Positions 40,822 through 49,824 of a stretch of 64,000 nt of DNA are shown piece by piece. A model generated the notes under the pieces. It saw only the letters and a list, made by a program, of their open reading frames with translations, did not search any database and was not told the DNA's origin. The DNA is from Lentisphaerota bacterium (GTDB lineage: Bacteria; Verrucomicrobiota; Lentisphaeria; Victivallales; UBA1829). Each line of letters begins with the position of its first letter. Within the stretch, counting starts at the first letter, position 1. Both the position numbers and the translations under genes were made by a program. Location of the stretch: NCBI GenBank assembly GCA_015061915.1, contig SUVR01000004.1, positions 144,883-208,882 of the forward strand, read 5' to 3'.

Positions 40822-42555
40822 ATGAAGAAGCTGCAAACGATCCTTGAATGGGCATTGCTGCTCTTCACGGCACTGCTGGGATTGAAATTCACCAACGCTG
40901 CGGGGACCCCTGAGATCCCCGCTTTTTACGGGAGCGACGCCGCTTCGATTTTTTACGGGACGGCGCCCTCTTTTCTTTTTGTCTTTCTCTCTGCCCTGCT
41001 GCTGTTGTTCAGTCTGGTTCTGAACCGGAAGCTGAACACCCCTTCCCTGCTCTGGCTTGCCGCCGTTCTCTGTTCTCTGCCGGGGATCGTAAACGCCTCC
41101 ACGCCGGAAATGGTGCGGCAAACCCTGACATATCTGGCAGGCTTGGGCTGTTTTGCGGCGGCGGTCAATCTGCAGTTGGAAAAAAATCCGGCTCTGGGCA
41201 AAAAACTGATCATTGCCCTGCTGACCGGAGGTGCGCTCGTTCTGCTCCACGGATGGCATCAGATGATCTCCGGTATGAACGAACTGGAAAAATTCGTGGC
41301 GGAACAGGGCTTGGCACAACAGATGGATGAAACGATGCTCCGGCAGATCGCTTCCGACCGGCTGTACGGACCGTTCCAACTGTGCAATACGTTCGGCGGG
41401 TATCTGGCGGCACTGCTTCCACTGGCACTGACGGTTGCGATTCTGTGGGCAAAAAAGAAGGTCAAACCGCCGCGCCCGGCAATGTTCATTCTCGGCGGCG
41501 TGGTACTGCTTCTTTTTGCCGTTCCTCTCTGGCGGACCGGCAGTCGGGGTGCAGTGTTGACGCTGCTTGCGGGGATCTTTGCGGTACTGTTTGTTCTGTT
41601 CCACACAAGAAAAGCACGTCTTATTCTGGCGGGATGCGGCGTGATCGCAGCGGCGGCAGGGATCTGTATGGTGATCTTTGTACGCGGAGCGGAATCTATG
41701 ATCTTCCGTTTCGATTACGCCCTCGCCGCCTGCAAAATGATGTTTGTTCATCCGTTTGCAGGTACCGGTTGGGGCGATTTCTTCACAGATTATCCCGCGC
41801 TGAAACTTCTTTCCAACGATGAAACGCCTCATTCACCTCACAATCTGGTGCTGTTTTTCGGGGCGCAAAGCGGGCTTGCGGGATGTCTTGCGGCGCTGAC
41901 GCTGCTGGCGGTTCCGCTGTTCGCCGGATTCCGGAAAGTTCTCCGTATGCGGAAAGATACCGGTCTGACCGATGAGACTTTTCTGGCGGCGGGTCTGCTC
42001 GGTTCACTGACAGTGATCAGCCTCAATTCCCTGATCGAAGTCGGAATCGAAGTCCCTGCGTATGCGGCGCTGCTCATCCTTCTTTCCGCTCTGCTTTGCA
42101 GCAAAAACGGACAGGCAGCGACACCCCCGAAACAACAGTTTCTTACCGCCCTGCCCGTTGGTATGTTCGCCCTGCTGACCCTTTTCTGCTCATTGCGCGA
42201 GATGAAACGGGAGGCGGCTTTTGCCGATCTCTATATCAAGTCCTCACCGGTCTATACCAGAAATCTGAATGCGGGTACGATCCGGAAAGCGTATCTTGCC
42301 GCCCCGCAGGATTCGCCGTACGTTCACCGGACAATGGCAAATTATCTGGCGGGGATCGGACAGCTGGAGGCGGCGAAAGTATGTCTGGATAAAGCATTGG
42401 AGCTGTCGCCGGAGCAAATCGGGCTGCGTCGTTTCCGGGTACAGTTATGTGTGGCACTCGGTCTGGATACGGGCGCAGATACGGCATACATTCTCCGGCA
42501 CGATCCGGGAAATCCGGAAAACCGGAAACTGCCGGGTTGCAGCACAGAAAAATAA
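40822..42555 (+). CDS. O-antigen ligase/polymerase-like membrane protein with TPR tail
   Basis: A 577-residue polytopic protein with ten or more hydrophobic segments and the WaaL/Wzy-type region GTGSRGAVLTLLAG preceded by LPLALTV; a periplasmic loop holds GTGWGDFFTDYPALKL and DETPHSPHNLVLFFGAQSGLAG, which matches the conserved HNLxL segment of O-antigen ligases. The C-terminal ~110 residues are TPR-like (RTMANYLAGIGQLEAAKVCLDKALELSPEQ). The ATG at 40822 is 12 bp after the previous gene, without a strong ribosome site. It probably joins or polymerises a surface glycan. Confidence 0.85.
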   Translation: MKKLQTILEWALLLFTALLGLKFTNAAGTPEIPAFYGSDAASIFYGTAPSFLFVFLSALLLLFSLVLNRKLNTPSLLWLAAVLCSLPGIVNASTPEMVRQTLTYLAGLGCFAAAVNLQLEKNPALGKKLIIALLTGGALVLLHGWHQMISGMNELEKFVAEQGLAQQMDETMLRQIASDRLYGPFQLCNTFGGYLAALLPLALTVAILWAKKKVKPPRPAMFILGGVVLLLFAVPLWRTGSRGAVLTLLAGIFAVLFVLFHTRKARLILAGCGVIAAAAGICMVIFVRGAESMIFRFDYALAACKMMFVHPFAGTGWGDFFTDYPALKLLSNDETPHSPHNLVLFFGAQSGLAGCLAALTLLAVPLFAGFRKVLRMRKDTGLTDETFLAAGLLGSLTVISLNSLIEVGIEVPAYAALLILLSALLCSKNGQAATPPKQQFLTALPVGMFALLTLFCSLREMKREAAFADLYIKSSPVYTRNLNAGTIRKAYLAAPQDSPYVHRTMANYLAGIGQLEAAKVCLDKALELSPEQIGLRRFRVQLCVALGLDTGADTAYILRHDPGNPENRKLPGCSTEK

Positions 42556-42636
42556 AAAACGGATATTACTTGCAATTTTGCCGTTTTATACTATTGTATA
42601 TAAGTTAAAACATTTATCAAATCAAGGATCAAAAAA

Positions 42637-43278
42637 ATGACATTATCTCAATGCGGTAAAACATTTCTCAATGCGCTTCTTTCGGGGCTGTCGATCGGGA
42701 TCGCCGGCACGGTCTATCTGGCAGTTCCCAATGCAAATCTGGGGTCATTCCTCTTCGCCTTTGCACTGATGACCATTCTGTGTTACGGGTTCAAACTTTA
42801 CACCGGCGCCATTGGTTATCTGGTCACGCAGAAGTGGAAAGATGTTCCGGCATACCTGCTGACGCTGTTTCTGATCTGGACAGGGAACCTGATCGGCTGT
42901 TATGCAGTCGGCTTTCTGATCCGGAACAGCCGGACAAACAAAAAACTCTGCGAACGGGCGGCATCTGTCTGCGCAGAAAAACTTGCCGATACGCCGTGCA
43001 GTCTGTTGATTCTGTCCTTCTTCTGCGGGATCCTGATGTACCTTGCGGTGGAATCGTTCCGGCGCAAGGAGCTGGGCGACATTTTCCGTTTTGCCGCCGT
43101 TTTTCTGTGCGTGGCGATCTTTATTCTGAGCGGATTTGAACACTGTATTGCCAATATGTATTACTTCTCCGTGGCAGGCGTCTGGAGCGTGAATACTCTG
43201 CTGGCAGTTCTTCTTATGACGCTGGGCAATTCTCTGGGCGGCTGGCTCGTCCCGCTGGCGGATAAACTGCGGAATTGA
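42637..43278 (+). CDS. Formate/nitrite transporter family channel
   Basis: A 213-residue membrane protein with six hydrophobic segments. FNT signatures include LYTGAIGYLVTQ (about residues 53-64), SGFEHCIANMYYF (about 167-179) and TLGNSLGGWLVP near the end, matching FocA/NirC. It is shorter than typical members (250-285 residues), mainly because the termini are trimmed. Likely exports or imports formate in a fermentative cell; nitrite or hydrosulfide are other possible substrates of the family. Confidence 0.88.
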   Translation: MTLSQCGKTFLNALLSGLSIGIAGTVYLAVPNANLGSFLFAFALMTILCYGFKLYTGAIGYLVTQKWKDVPAYLLTLFLIWTGNLIGCYAVGFLIRNSRTNKKLCERAASVCAEKLADTPCSLLILSFFCGILMYLAVESFRRKELGDIFRFAAVFLCVAIFILSGFEHCIANMYYFSVAGVWSVNTLLAVLLMTLGNSLGGWLVPLADKLRN

Positions 43279-43319
43279 TCAAAAATCGAAAAAAAATCAA
43301 AAGTTCTTGCATTTTCAGA

Positions 43320-43347
43320 TTGACAAATCCGATTTTTGTGTTATATT
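43320..43347 (+). promoter_or_regulatory. Promoter of tRNA-Val
   Basis: TTGACA (43320-43325), 16-bp spacer, TATATT (43342-43347), ending 18 bp before the tRNA. Starts with TTGACAAATC, as do two other promoters in this window. Confidence 0.7.
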
Positions 43348-43365
43348 GATTGAATACAACAGATT

Positions 43366-43442
43366 GGTCGCTTAGTTCAGTTGGTTAGAACGCATCCTTC
43401 ACACGGATGAGGTCGAGAGTTCGAGTCTCCCAGCGACCACCA
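43366..43442 (+). tRNA. tRNA-Val (anticodon CAC)
   Basis: Complete cloverleaf of 77 nt with encoded CCA. Acceptor GGTCGCT pairs with AGCGACC; anticodon stem CATCC/GGATG holds loop TTCACAC, anticodon CAC, which reads GTG. T-loop GTTCGAG is canonical. Confidence 0.95.
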
Positions 43443-43455
43443 TCCTTCGCTAAAG

Positions 43456-43498
43456 CTACGGATGGCAAGCCAGTCTTGCTATCCGTAGATTTTTTTTG
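43456..43498 (+). terminator. Terminator after tRNA-Val, part of a repeat-like element
   Basis: A 14-bp stem CTACGGATGGCAAG / CTTGCTATCCGTAG with a 5-nt loop, then A and eight T. The left part, with the preceding TTCGCTAAAG, resembles the core of the tandem repeat at 4762-5075. Confidence 0.85.
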
Positions 43499-43546
43499 CT
43501 TGCAAAAATTTGCCGCAAAGTTGCGTTACCACCACCAGACTTCACA

Positions 43547-43577
43547 AAGGCAACCAATTTCTTTGGTTGCCTTTTTT
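43547..43577 (+). terminator. Second terminator-like hairpin
   Basis: Perfect 11-bp stem AAGGCAACCAA / TTGGTTGCCTT with a short loop, followed by TTTT. No gene lies between this and the first terminator, so it may back up the tRNA terminator or end an unseen short transcript. Confidence 0.75.
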
Positions 43578-43719
43578 GCGCCCGGGCAAGCCAGTTCCAC
43601 AAACAGCGGAAATGGATTGACAAGCAGAAAAGCAGGTGCGAAGCAGACGATGAAGGCTGTCACGCCGGAATGAAACGCAGGCAGATCGGATTAAAGCCGA
43701 ACTTCCGTTTTTCCTCATC

Positions 43720-43748
43720 TTGACAAATCCGGAAAATGGTATTACATT
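43720..43748 (+). promoter_or_regulatory. Promoter of the endonuclease gene
   Basis: TTGACA (43720-43725) followed at 16-17 bp by TTACATT (43742-43748). The -35 context TTGACAAATCCG matches the tRNA-Val promoter. Confidence 0.55.
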
Positions 43749-43783
43749 TCTGTGATGCAAGTTTCAAAAAGGAGATGACCGCA

Positions 43784-44527
43784 ATGAAAAAATATATCCG
43801 GACAGCGATTCTGCTTCTGCTGGTGTTCTTAATGTGGAGCAGTCTCGCTGCTTCAGATCACCCGCATTACACGTTTCCAGCCGGCGCCGATCTGCTTCTG
43901 GAGCGGGAGGGTTTTGCCTTGGGGTACAGTTACAAACACCGTCAGGCAGTCTGGGTCTGTTATGTGTTGACCCGCGAAAATCTGCTGAAAGAACAAGTGA
44001 AGCGCCTCAATAAATTCCAAAGTGACCCGGAGATAACATACGATCCCGTTCGACCGGAAGATTATCGCAAAACCGGCTATGACCGGGGACACCTTGCACC
44101 GGCTGCCGATATGACCTACACTTTCAACACAATGCTGCAATCGTTTTTTATGTCCAATATCAGTCCCCAACTTCCCGGCTGCAACCGGGGGATCTGGAAA
44201 CGGATCGAAAATCAGGTCCGGAAATGGGCATTGAAAGAGGGAAGTCTCTATATTATCACCGGACCGATCTTCAACGGCGGTGAAAAAACACTCGGACAAA
44301 CAGATATTCCCATTCCGACGGCATTTTACAAGGTCATACTGGATCTGACACCGCCTGTAAAAATGGTCGCCTTTATCGCTCCGAACTACGGAACAAAAAA
44401 ACGGGTTCACTCATTCGTCACCACGGTGGATGAAGTGGAAAAAATCACCGGTTTTGATTTTTTCAGTGATCTTGATGACACCCTTGAAGTCAGACTGGAA
44501 AAAGAATCCGATTTTTCTGCCTGGTAA
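43784..44527 (+). CDS. Exported DNA/RNA non-specific endonuclease (NUC1 type)
   Basis: A 247-residue protein starting at 43784 (AAGGAG ribosome site) with a signal peptide MKKYIRTAILLLLVFLMWSSLAAS. The beta-beta-alpha-metal motif is YDRGHLAPAAD (His is the general base), with the metal-ligand Asn in SNISPQ about 30 residues later. Members degrade DNA and RNA in the periplasm or outside the cell for nutrients or defence. Transcribed alone with its own promoter and terminator. Confidence 0.92.
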   Translation: MKKYIRTAILLLLVFLMWSSLAASDHPHYTFPAGADLLLEREGFALGYSYKHRQAVWVCYVLTRENLLKEQVKRLNKFQSDPEITYDPVRPEDYRKTGYDRGHLAPAADMTYTFNTMLQSFFMSNISPQLPGCNRGIWKRIENQVRKWALKEGSLYIITGPIFNGGEKTLGQTDIPIPTAFYKVILDLTPPVKMVAFIAPNYGTKKRVHSFVTTVDEVEKITGFDFFSDLDDTLEVRLEKESDFSAW

Positions 44528-44540
44528 CACATCTTATGCC

Positions 44541-44577
44541 GTCCCTTCGGGACTCCGGAAAAAAATCTTCCGGTTTT
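44541..44577 (+). terminator. Tandem hairpins after the endonuclease gene
   Basis: GTCCC-TTC-GGGAC (44541-44553) is followed by CCGGAA / TTCCGG (44555-44573) and TTTT. The second is a plausible, moderately strong terminator. Confidence 0.6.
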
Positions 44578-44591
44578 AATTTAATTCGGAC

Positions 44592-44619
44592 TTGCAAAAT
44601 ATTTGATTTGATGTATATT
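44592..44619 (+). promoter_or_regulatory. Promoter of the marR-RND operon
   Basis: TTGCAA (44592-44597), 16-bp spacer, TATATT (44614-44619), 45 bp before the MarR gene start. Confidence 0.6.
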
Positions 44620-44648
44620 AAGGAGTTTCATTTTTTATAACATCAAAT
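44606..44648. promoter_or_regulatory. Inverted repeat, candidate MarR operator
   Basis: ATTTGATG (44606-44613), directly upstream of the -10 box, is matched by CATCAAAT (44641-44648) downstream of the expected transcription start. Arms are perfect over 8 bp with 27 bp between. A MarR-type regulator bound to both could close its own promoter; the wide spacing makes this tentative. Confidence 0.4.
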
Positions 44649-44663
44649 TGAAAGGATTTGTGC

Positions 44664-45131
44664 ATGGAAGAAATTCAGCAGACGCAATCTTACCGAATGT
44701 GGCGCGCCCTGTTTTCCGTTCAGGGCGGGATCACTGATGTCCTTCTTGCCCGCTTCATCAACGAGGCAAAAGATCTTTCATTGAAAGAACATCTTGTTAT
44801 GCGCAAGGTCCATACGATGATGGAAACGACTCCGCAGGGAATTCCGCTGAAAGATCTTGCGGCAGCGCTGCATCTGACCCCCGGAACTGTGTCAGAACTG
44901 GTGGAAAAACTGGTCCGCAAAGGCACGCTTCAGCGGGTACAGAACCCGAATGACCGCCGTGCCGTGATGATCTCTGTGACGGAAAAAAGTCTGACCCAGC
45001 TTTCCGAAGCAATGAGCATGATCAACGCCTTTGTGGATGAACTCTGGAAAGATTTCAGCGAAGATGAAAAGAATCAGCTGACTTCGACCCTGGAGCTGCT
45101 TGCCAGCCGGATCGATGAAGCCAAGAAATAA
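44664..45131 (+). CDS. MarR-family transcriptional regulator
   Basis: A 155-residue winged-helix protein. The DNA-binding helix region is GIPLKDLAAALHLTPGTVSELVEKLVRKG (about residues 54-82, here abbreviated in function: recognition helix TVSELVEKLV), followed by the wing NPNDRRAVMISVTEKS. ATG at 44664 follows AAAGGA. It precedes the efflux genes by 45 bp and probably represses them until a ligand binds. Confidence 0.9.
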   Translation: MEEIQQTQSYRMWRALFSVQGGITDVLLARFINEAKDLSLKEHLVMRKVHTMMETTPQGIPLKDLAAALHLTPGTVSELVEKLVRKGTLQRVQNPNDRRAVMISVTEKSLTQLSEAMSMINAFVDELWKDFSEDEKNQLTSTLELLASRIDEAKK

Positions 45132-45176
45132 GAACAAAGCAAACATAACAATCAGAAAGCAAGGAGTATTGTTATT

Positions 45177-46505
45177 ATGAGAACCGATATTTTTAAAACA
45201 CTTTTTATCAGCTGTTCCGTACTTTGCGGTGCTGCACTTTCTGCCCAGGGAATTCCGGCAGTGACCGTTTCCGATGTGGTCGAGATCAATGAAACCGGTA
45301 TTCGTCAGTACATCGGCAGACTGGATGCGATCCATGATGCCACGATTCCGGCACGCGTTTCCGGAGAATTGATGAAATGCAACTTCAAAGAAGGGGACTT
45401 TGTCCAGAAAGATTCTGTTCTCTTTGAACTGGATGATGCGATCTATCAGGCAGCCTACGAAAGCGCAAAAGCCCAGATTTCCCAGGCGAACGCCCAAATT
45501 GCACAGGCAACAGCTCAGATTGCACAGGCAAACGCCCAGATGAAACAGGCACAGGCTCAGATCAAACAGGCAAATGCCAATAAAAAATATGCGGATGATG
45601 AATTCAAACGTGCAGAAAAGCTGATCAACGTGGAAGCACAGAAATCTCATGACGTAGCCGCCCGCGATCAGGCGCTTGCCGAAGCCCAGCTGGCAGCAGC
45701 CGAAGCCCAGATCGCTGCGGCGCAAGCTGCCAAAGCAACGGCAGCAGGCAATCTGGAAGCGGCAAAATCCTCCCTTGCGGCGGCACAGGCAGCCCTGAAA
45801 AATGCGTCGATCAACCTGAGCTATACCAAGATCAAAGCGCCCTTCTCCGGCAAAATCGGTAAAGCAACTTTCTCCGTGGGGAACTATGTGACCCCCGCCA
45901 GCGGGTCCCTCGCACAGATTACCCAGACCGATCCGGTCTATGTCCGCTTTGCGATCAGCGAACCGGATTTCCTGAATTTTGTTGCAACTGCCGCAAGACA
46001 GGATGCAGCCCAAGCAGGAGCCAACAGCACCAGGAAAAGTGCTTCCGAACTGCTTAAAGAATATGCAAATGTTCATATCACGCTTTCCAACAGAATGGCT
46101 TACGAAAAGCCGGCAACGATCACGATCGTAGACAACAAGATCGATCGCAGCACCGGTACTCTGATGCTCTGGGCAACGCTGGACAATTCGGAAAATCATC
46201 TGACACCCGGCGCTCTTGTGACCGTACAGATGACCCGCAAGATTGCTGAAAAGAAGTCTGCCGTGCCCATTCCTGCCATTCAGATCGGTCAAAAAGGACA
46301 GTTCGTATGGGTGCTGAATCCGGCGACAAATGAAGTTGTCCAGACGCCGGTGACGCCCGGCGAAGTTATTGGCGCCCATCAGCTTGTTTCCGGCATCAAT
46401 CCCGGTCAGAAAGTCGTGATCGACGGTATGCACAAGATCATTCCGACCCCCGGCCAGGCACCGAAGGTCAAGCCGGTCTATAAAAACGTTCCGGTGACCA
46501 AGTAA
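45177..46505 (+). CDS. RND efflux periplasmic adaptor (AcrA/MexA type)
   Basis: A 442-residue membrane-fusion protein with an N-terminal signal sequence. The lipoyl domain begins DATIPARVSGELMKCNFKEG. The alpha-hairpin (about residues 95-205) has an unusually regular QIAQANAQ heptad-like repeat and a second Ala-rich strand, then LSYTKIKAPFSGKIG closes the lipoyl domain. The beta-barrel and membrane-proximal domains follow. It pairs with the RND pump encoded 23 bp downstream; an outer-membrane channel gene is not in the window. Confidence 0.92.
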   Translation: MRTDIFKTLFISCSVLCGAALSAQGIPAVTVSDVVEINETGIRQYIGRLDAIHDATIPARVSGELMKCNFKEGDFVQKDSVLFELDDAIYQAAYESAKAQISQANAQIAQATAQIAQANAQMKQAQAQIKQANANKKYADDEFKRAEKLINVEAQKSHDVAARDQALAEAQLAAAEAQIAAAQAAKATAAGNLEAAKSSLAAAQAALKNASINLSYTKIKAPFSGKIGKATFSVGNYVTPASGSLAQITQTDPVYVRFAISEPDFLNFVATAARQDAAQAGANSTRKSASELLKEYANVHITLSNRMAYEKPATITIVDNKIDRSTGTLMLWATLDNSENHLTPGALVTVQMTRKIAEKKSAVPIPAIQIGQKGQFVWVLNPATNEVVQTPVTPGEVIGAHQLVSGINPGQKVVIDGMHKIIPTPGQAPKVKPVYKNVPVTK

Positions 46506-46528
46506 GAACGAACCGGAGGTACTGAATA

Positions 46529-49500
46529 ATGTTTTCAAGAATTTTTATTGAACGGCCGAAACTGGCAATGGTCATTTCCATTGTCATGGTCTTCGCTGGG
46601 TATCTCTGTATGCAGTTCATTCCCGTTGCGGAATACCCGGAAGTGGCGCCCCCCTCCATTACGGTCTGGGCAAGTTATCCCGGCGCCAGTGCAGAAGAAA
46701 TCGCAGACACCGTGGCATCTCCCATCGAAGCGGAAATGAACGGTTTGGACAATCTGCTTTACTTTTCTTCAGAATGTTCCGATGCCGGGACCTACAACCT
46801 GACTCTCAAATTTAAATCGGGCTCCGATACGGATATTGCCCAGGTGGACGTGCAGAACGCCATCAAACGTGCGGAAGCGCAGCTCCCGCAGGAAGTCCGG
46901 GACCTGGGTATTGACGTGGCGGAACGCGGCGGCGATATTCTTGCCGTTTACGCATTCACCAAGAAAAACGGCACGCAGGATGACATGGTCCAGCTTGCCA
47001 ACTTCCTGCGCACAAACGTGAAAGACGAAATTGCCCGTATCGACGGCGTCAGTTACGTGGAAATCATGGGCGCCAGCGACTACTCCATGCGCGTGTGGCT
47101 GGACAAGCAGAAAATGGCTGCCATGAACATCACGCCGGATGAAGTCCAGGCGGCGATCCGTCAGCAGAACATCCAGGCTGCCGCCGGATCGGTCGGGACT
47201 GAAGGTTCCAGCACCTATCTTCAGATGAAGATCAATACCAAAGGGCGCTTGAAAACGGCGGAAGAATTCAACGAGATCGTTGTTCGCGCCGATGGCGACG
47301 GCAGAGTGGTCAAACTCAAAGATATTGCCACAGTGGAACTGGGCGCAGAAAGTTATCAGTGGAACGCCAAAGACGGTTCCGACCCCTCTGTGGCTCTCCT
47401 GATCTACCGGAAGAGCGATGCAAACGCCATCACCGTGGTCGATTCCGTGACCGAAAAACTGGATGAACTGAAAAAATTCTTCCCCCAAGGCGTGAGTTAT
47501 CACATGGGGTATGACCCCACCCAGTACATCCGCGTCACCATGGATGAAATCTGGACAACCCTGATCCTGACTCTGATCCTGGTGGTCGTGATCACCTACC
47601 TGTTCCTGCAGAACTGGCGTGCAACGCTGATCCCCGCTCTGACGATCCCCGTCTCCATTCTCGGTACATTCATCTTCCTGTATCCGCTGGGGTACAGCAT
47701 GAACCTGTTGACTATGTTCGCTTTGATCCTGGTGATCGGGTCACTGGTGGACGATGCGATCGTGGTGGTGGAAAACGTGATCCGAATCATGGAAGAGGAA
47801 AAACTGCCTGCCAAAGAAGCCACGATCAAGAGTATGCAGCAGATCACCGGTGCCATTATTGCCACCACGCTTGTTATTGTGGCGATTTATGTACCGATCG
47901 GGTTCTACGGCGGGATGGTCGGTACCATCTACCGCCAGTTCTCCGTGACCATGTGTATTGCACTCTGCCTTTCCACGGTCAATGCTCTGACGCTCAGCCC
48001 TGCGCTCTGCGCCATGCTGCTGAAACCGGCAAAACCGTTGAAATGGAACATCTTCACACCTTTCAACAAAGTACTGGATTTCTCCAAAAAGATCTACCTC
48101 GGCGTTGCCGGGCTGCTGATCCGCAGAGTCATCCTCACCATTATCTTCTTCGGCATTGTGCTTTTCGGGAACTACTGGTTCTTCATGCGCACCAATACCT
48201 CCTTCCTCCCGGAAGAAGATAAGGGGGTCATTTTCTGTGCATTTGAAATGAAACCCGGTGCCACCCTCACTCAGACAAATGAGATCACCGACGGCTTCTA
48301 CCAGCAGATCAAGGATATTCCCGGCGTCCGAAAGACCACTATCATCAACGGCTTCAGCTTCTTCGGCGGTGCCGGTGAAAACATGGGGCTGTGTTTTGTG
48401 GATATGATCCCGTGGGAAGAACGAACCACCCCGGAAACACAGATCGATGCACTGGAAAAAAGGATCGGTGCAGTTGCAGCGGAAAATCCCCATGCCCGGG
48501 TGATCGTAGTCAAGCCCCCTGCCATCATGGGTGTGGGTCTTGCCGATGGTCTCTCCTTCATGCTTCAGGCACGCGAAGGGCAGACACCTGCCCAGCTCCA
48601 GCTGGCATGTTATCAGTTGATGGCTGAAATGAATCAGCATAAAGAACTGTTTGCAATGGCATTTACCACATTCAATGCCGGTACACCTCAGCTGTTCCTG
48701 GATGTGGACCGTGCACGTGCCATTGAGTATAAGATCCAACCGAACCGGATCTTCCAGTATCTGCAGAGCACCTTCTCTGCAATCTATGTGAACGACTTCA
48801 ACCTGGACGGCTTTACCTTCAAGGTCAAGATCCAGTCCGGTGTTGATGAACGTGACACCAAGGACAAGATCCTCAACACATACATTCCGAACGACAACGG
48901 CGAAATGGTCCCGCTCTCCGCATTCACCACCGTCCGTTACTCCGTCGGTCCCCGTGCTGTCACCCGCTTCAACCAGATGCTCAGCGCCTCCTTCCAAGCG
49001 CCGCTGCAGCCCGGAGTCAGCACCGGTGAAGCCATGGCATTCGTCCAGAAATATGTGGAAGAAAAGATGCCGGGGTACAACATTGAGTGGACCGATATGA
49101 GCCGTGAAGAAAAACAGAACGATGGCAAACTGCTCATCTTTATGAGCCTTGCTCTCTTCTTCGCCTACCTGTTCCTGGTGGGTCAGTACGAAAGCTGGAC
49201 TATGCCGCTCTCCGTGATCCTCTCCGTTGCCGTGGCAACACTGGGCGCACTCATCGGTCTCAAGATGTTCGGCATGACCCTCTCCATCTATGCACAGCTT
49301 GGCTTGATCATGCTGATCGGTCTTGCCGGCAAGAACGCCATCCTTATGGCGGAATTCTCCAAGCAGGCTCGTGAAGAAGGCGACTCCGTGGTGAATGCAG
49401 CCATCAACGGCGGCAGTGTCCGTTACCGTGCTGTGTTGATGACCGCCTACTCCTTCGTCATCGGGGTGTTCCCCATGGTGATCGCTACCGGTGCCGGTGC

Positions 49501-49696
49501 AGGATCCCGTCAGGCGATCGGTCACACGACCTTCTGGGGGATGGTGCTGGCGTCTGTGGTCGGTATCGTCTTTGTCCCGCCGCTCTGGGCACTCTTTGAA
49601 CGGATGCGGGAATTTGTCTCGCCCGGAAGCAAACCGGCTCACGAACGGGAAAAAGAAGCTGCGGAAAAAGCAGCAAAGCAGAACGAAACAAAATAA
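46529..49696 (+). CDS. RND multidrug efflux pump (AcrB type)
   Basis: A 1055-residue inner-membrane transporter of the HAE1 family. N-terminal MFSRIFIERPKLAMVISIVMV and AEYPEVAPPSITVWASYPGASAEE are typical. Proton-relay residues are intact: Asp408-Asp409 in LVDDAIVVVENV and Lys935 in IGLAGKNAILMAEF. Two large periplasmic loops are present at normal positions and the length is normal. It exports hydrophobic toxic compounds with the upstream adaptor, under probable control of the MarR gene. Confidence 0.96.
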   Translation: MFSRIFIERPKLAMVISIVMVFAGYLCMQFIPVAEYPEVAPPSITVWASYPGASAEEIADTVASPIEAEMNGLDNLLYFSSECSDAGTYNLTLKFKSGSDTDIAQVDVQNAIKRAEAQLPQEVRDLGIDVAERGGDILAVYAFTKKNGTQDDMVQLANFLRTNVKDEIARIDGVSYVEIMGASDYSMRVWLDKQKMAAMNITPDEVQAAIRQQNIQAAAGSVGTEGSSTYLQMKINTKGRLKTAEEFNEIVVRADGDGRVVKLKDIATVELGAESYQWNAKDGSDPSVALLIYRKSDANAITVVDSVTEKLDELKKFFPQGVSYHMGYDPTQYIRVTMDEIWTTLILTLILVVVITYLFLQNWRATLIPALTIPVSILGTFIFLYPLGYSMNLLTMFALILVIGSLVDDAIVVVENVIRIMEEEKLPAKEATIKSMQQITGAIIATTLVIVAIYVPIGFYGGMVGTIYRQFSVTMCIALCLSTVNALTLSPALCAMLLKPAKPLKWNIFTPFNKVLDFSKKIYLGVAGLLIRRVILTIIFFGIVLFGNYWFFMRTNTSFLPEEDKGVIFCAFEMKPGATLTQTNEITDGFYQQIKDIPGVRKTTIINGFSFFGGAGENMGLCFVDMIPWEERTTPETQIDALEKRIGAVAAENPHARVIVVKPPAIMGVGLADGLSFMLQAREGQTPAQLQLACYQLMAEMNQHKELFAMAFTTFNAGTPQLFLDVDRARAIEYKIQPNRIFQYLQSTFSAIYVNDFNLDGFTFKVKIQSGVDERDTKDKILNTYIPNDNGEMVPLSAFTTVRYSVGPRAVTRFNQMLSASFQAPLQPGVSTGEAMAFVQKYVEEKMPGYNIEWTDMSREEKQNDGKLLIFMSLALFFAYLFLVGQYESWTMPLSVILSVAVATLGALIGLKMFGMTLSIYAQLGLIMLIGLAGKNAILMAEFSKQAREEGDSVVNAAINGGSVRYRAVLMTAYSFVIGVFPMVIATGAGAGSRQAIGHTTFWGMVLASVVGIVFVPPLWALFERMREFVSPGSKPAHEREKEAAEKAAKQNETK

Positions 49697-49713
49697 TCTG
49701 CGAAAAAATTACG

Positions 49714-49748
49714 CCCGGTGGTCAAAAGATCACCGGGATTTTTTTCTT
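49714..49748 (+). terminator. Terminator of the RND operon
   Basis: CCCGGTG / CACCGGG with a 10-nt loop, then A and seven T. It sits just before the guaB promoter. Confidence 0.85.
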
Positions 49749-49754
49749 TTAAAC

Positions 49755-49782
49755 TTGACAAATCGAAAAAAGCTGTTATATT
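49755..49782 (+). promoter_or_regulatory. Promoter of guaB
   Basis: TTGACA (49755-49760), 16-bp spacer, TATATT (49777-49782), 42 bp upstream of the ATG. Near-consensus, with the TTGACAAATC context. Confidence 0.75.
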
Positions 49783-49824
49783 ACATTGGCAAATGATAAA
49801 TAACACCAGAACATGGAGTAGAAC

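Larger units (their letters stand above)
43443..43783. other. Intergenic region after tRNA-Val
   Basis: About 340 bp with two terminator hairpins and one promoter (separate entries). Open frames here start inside the tRNA or across the hairpins and look spurious. The stretch 43580-43715 shows nothing recognisable. Confidence 0.6.

Noticed and set aside
39385..41832. An 815-residue minus-strand open frame
   Set aside because: It is antisense to two clear genes (Gfo/Idh and O-antigen-ligase-like), has a low-complexity Cys/His/Gln-rich composition, and has no ribosome site.
43407..43673. An 88-residue open frame starting inside tRNA-Val
   Set aside because: The start is in the tRNA, and the encoded peptide (SFAKATDG...) comes from the repeat/terminator element; this type of spurious protein is well known near such repeats.
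47741..49642. A 633-residue minus-strand open frame
   Set aside because: It is the antisense shadow of the conserved RND pump; composition (His/Asp/Glu-rich) is that of a reversed membrane-protein gene.
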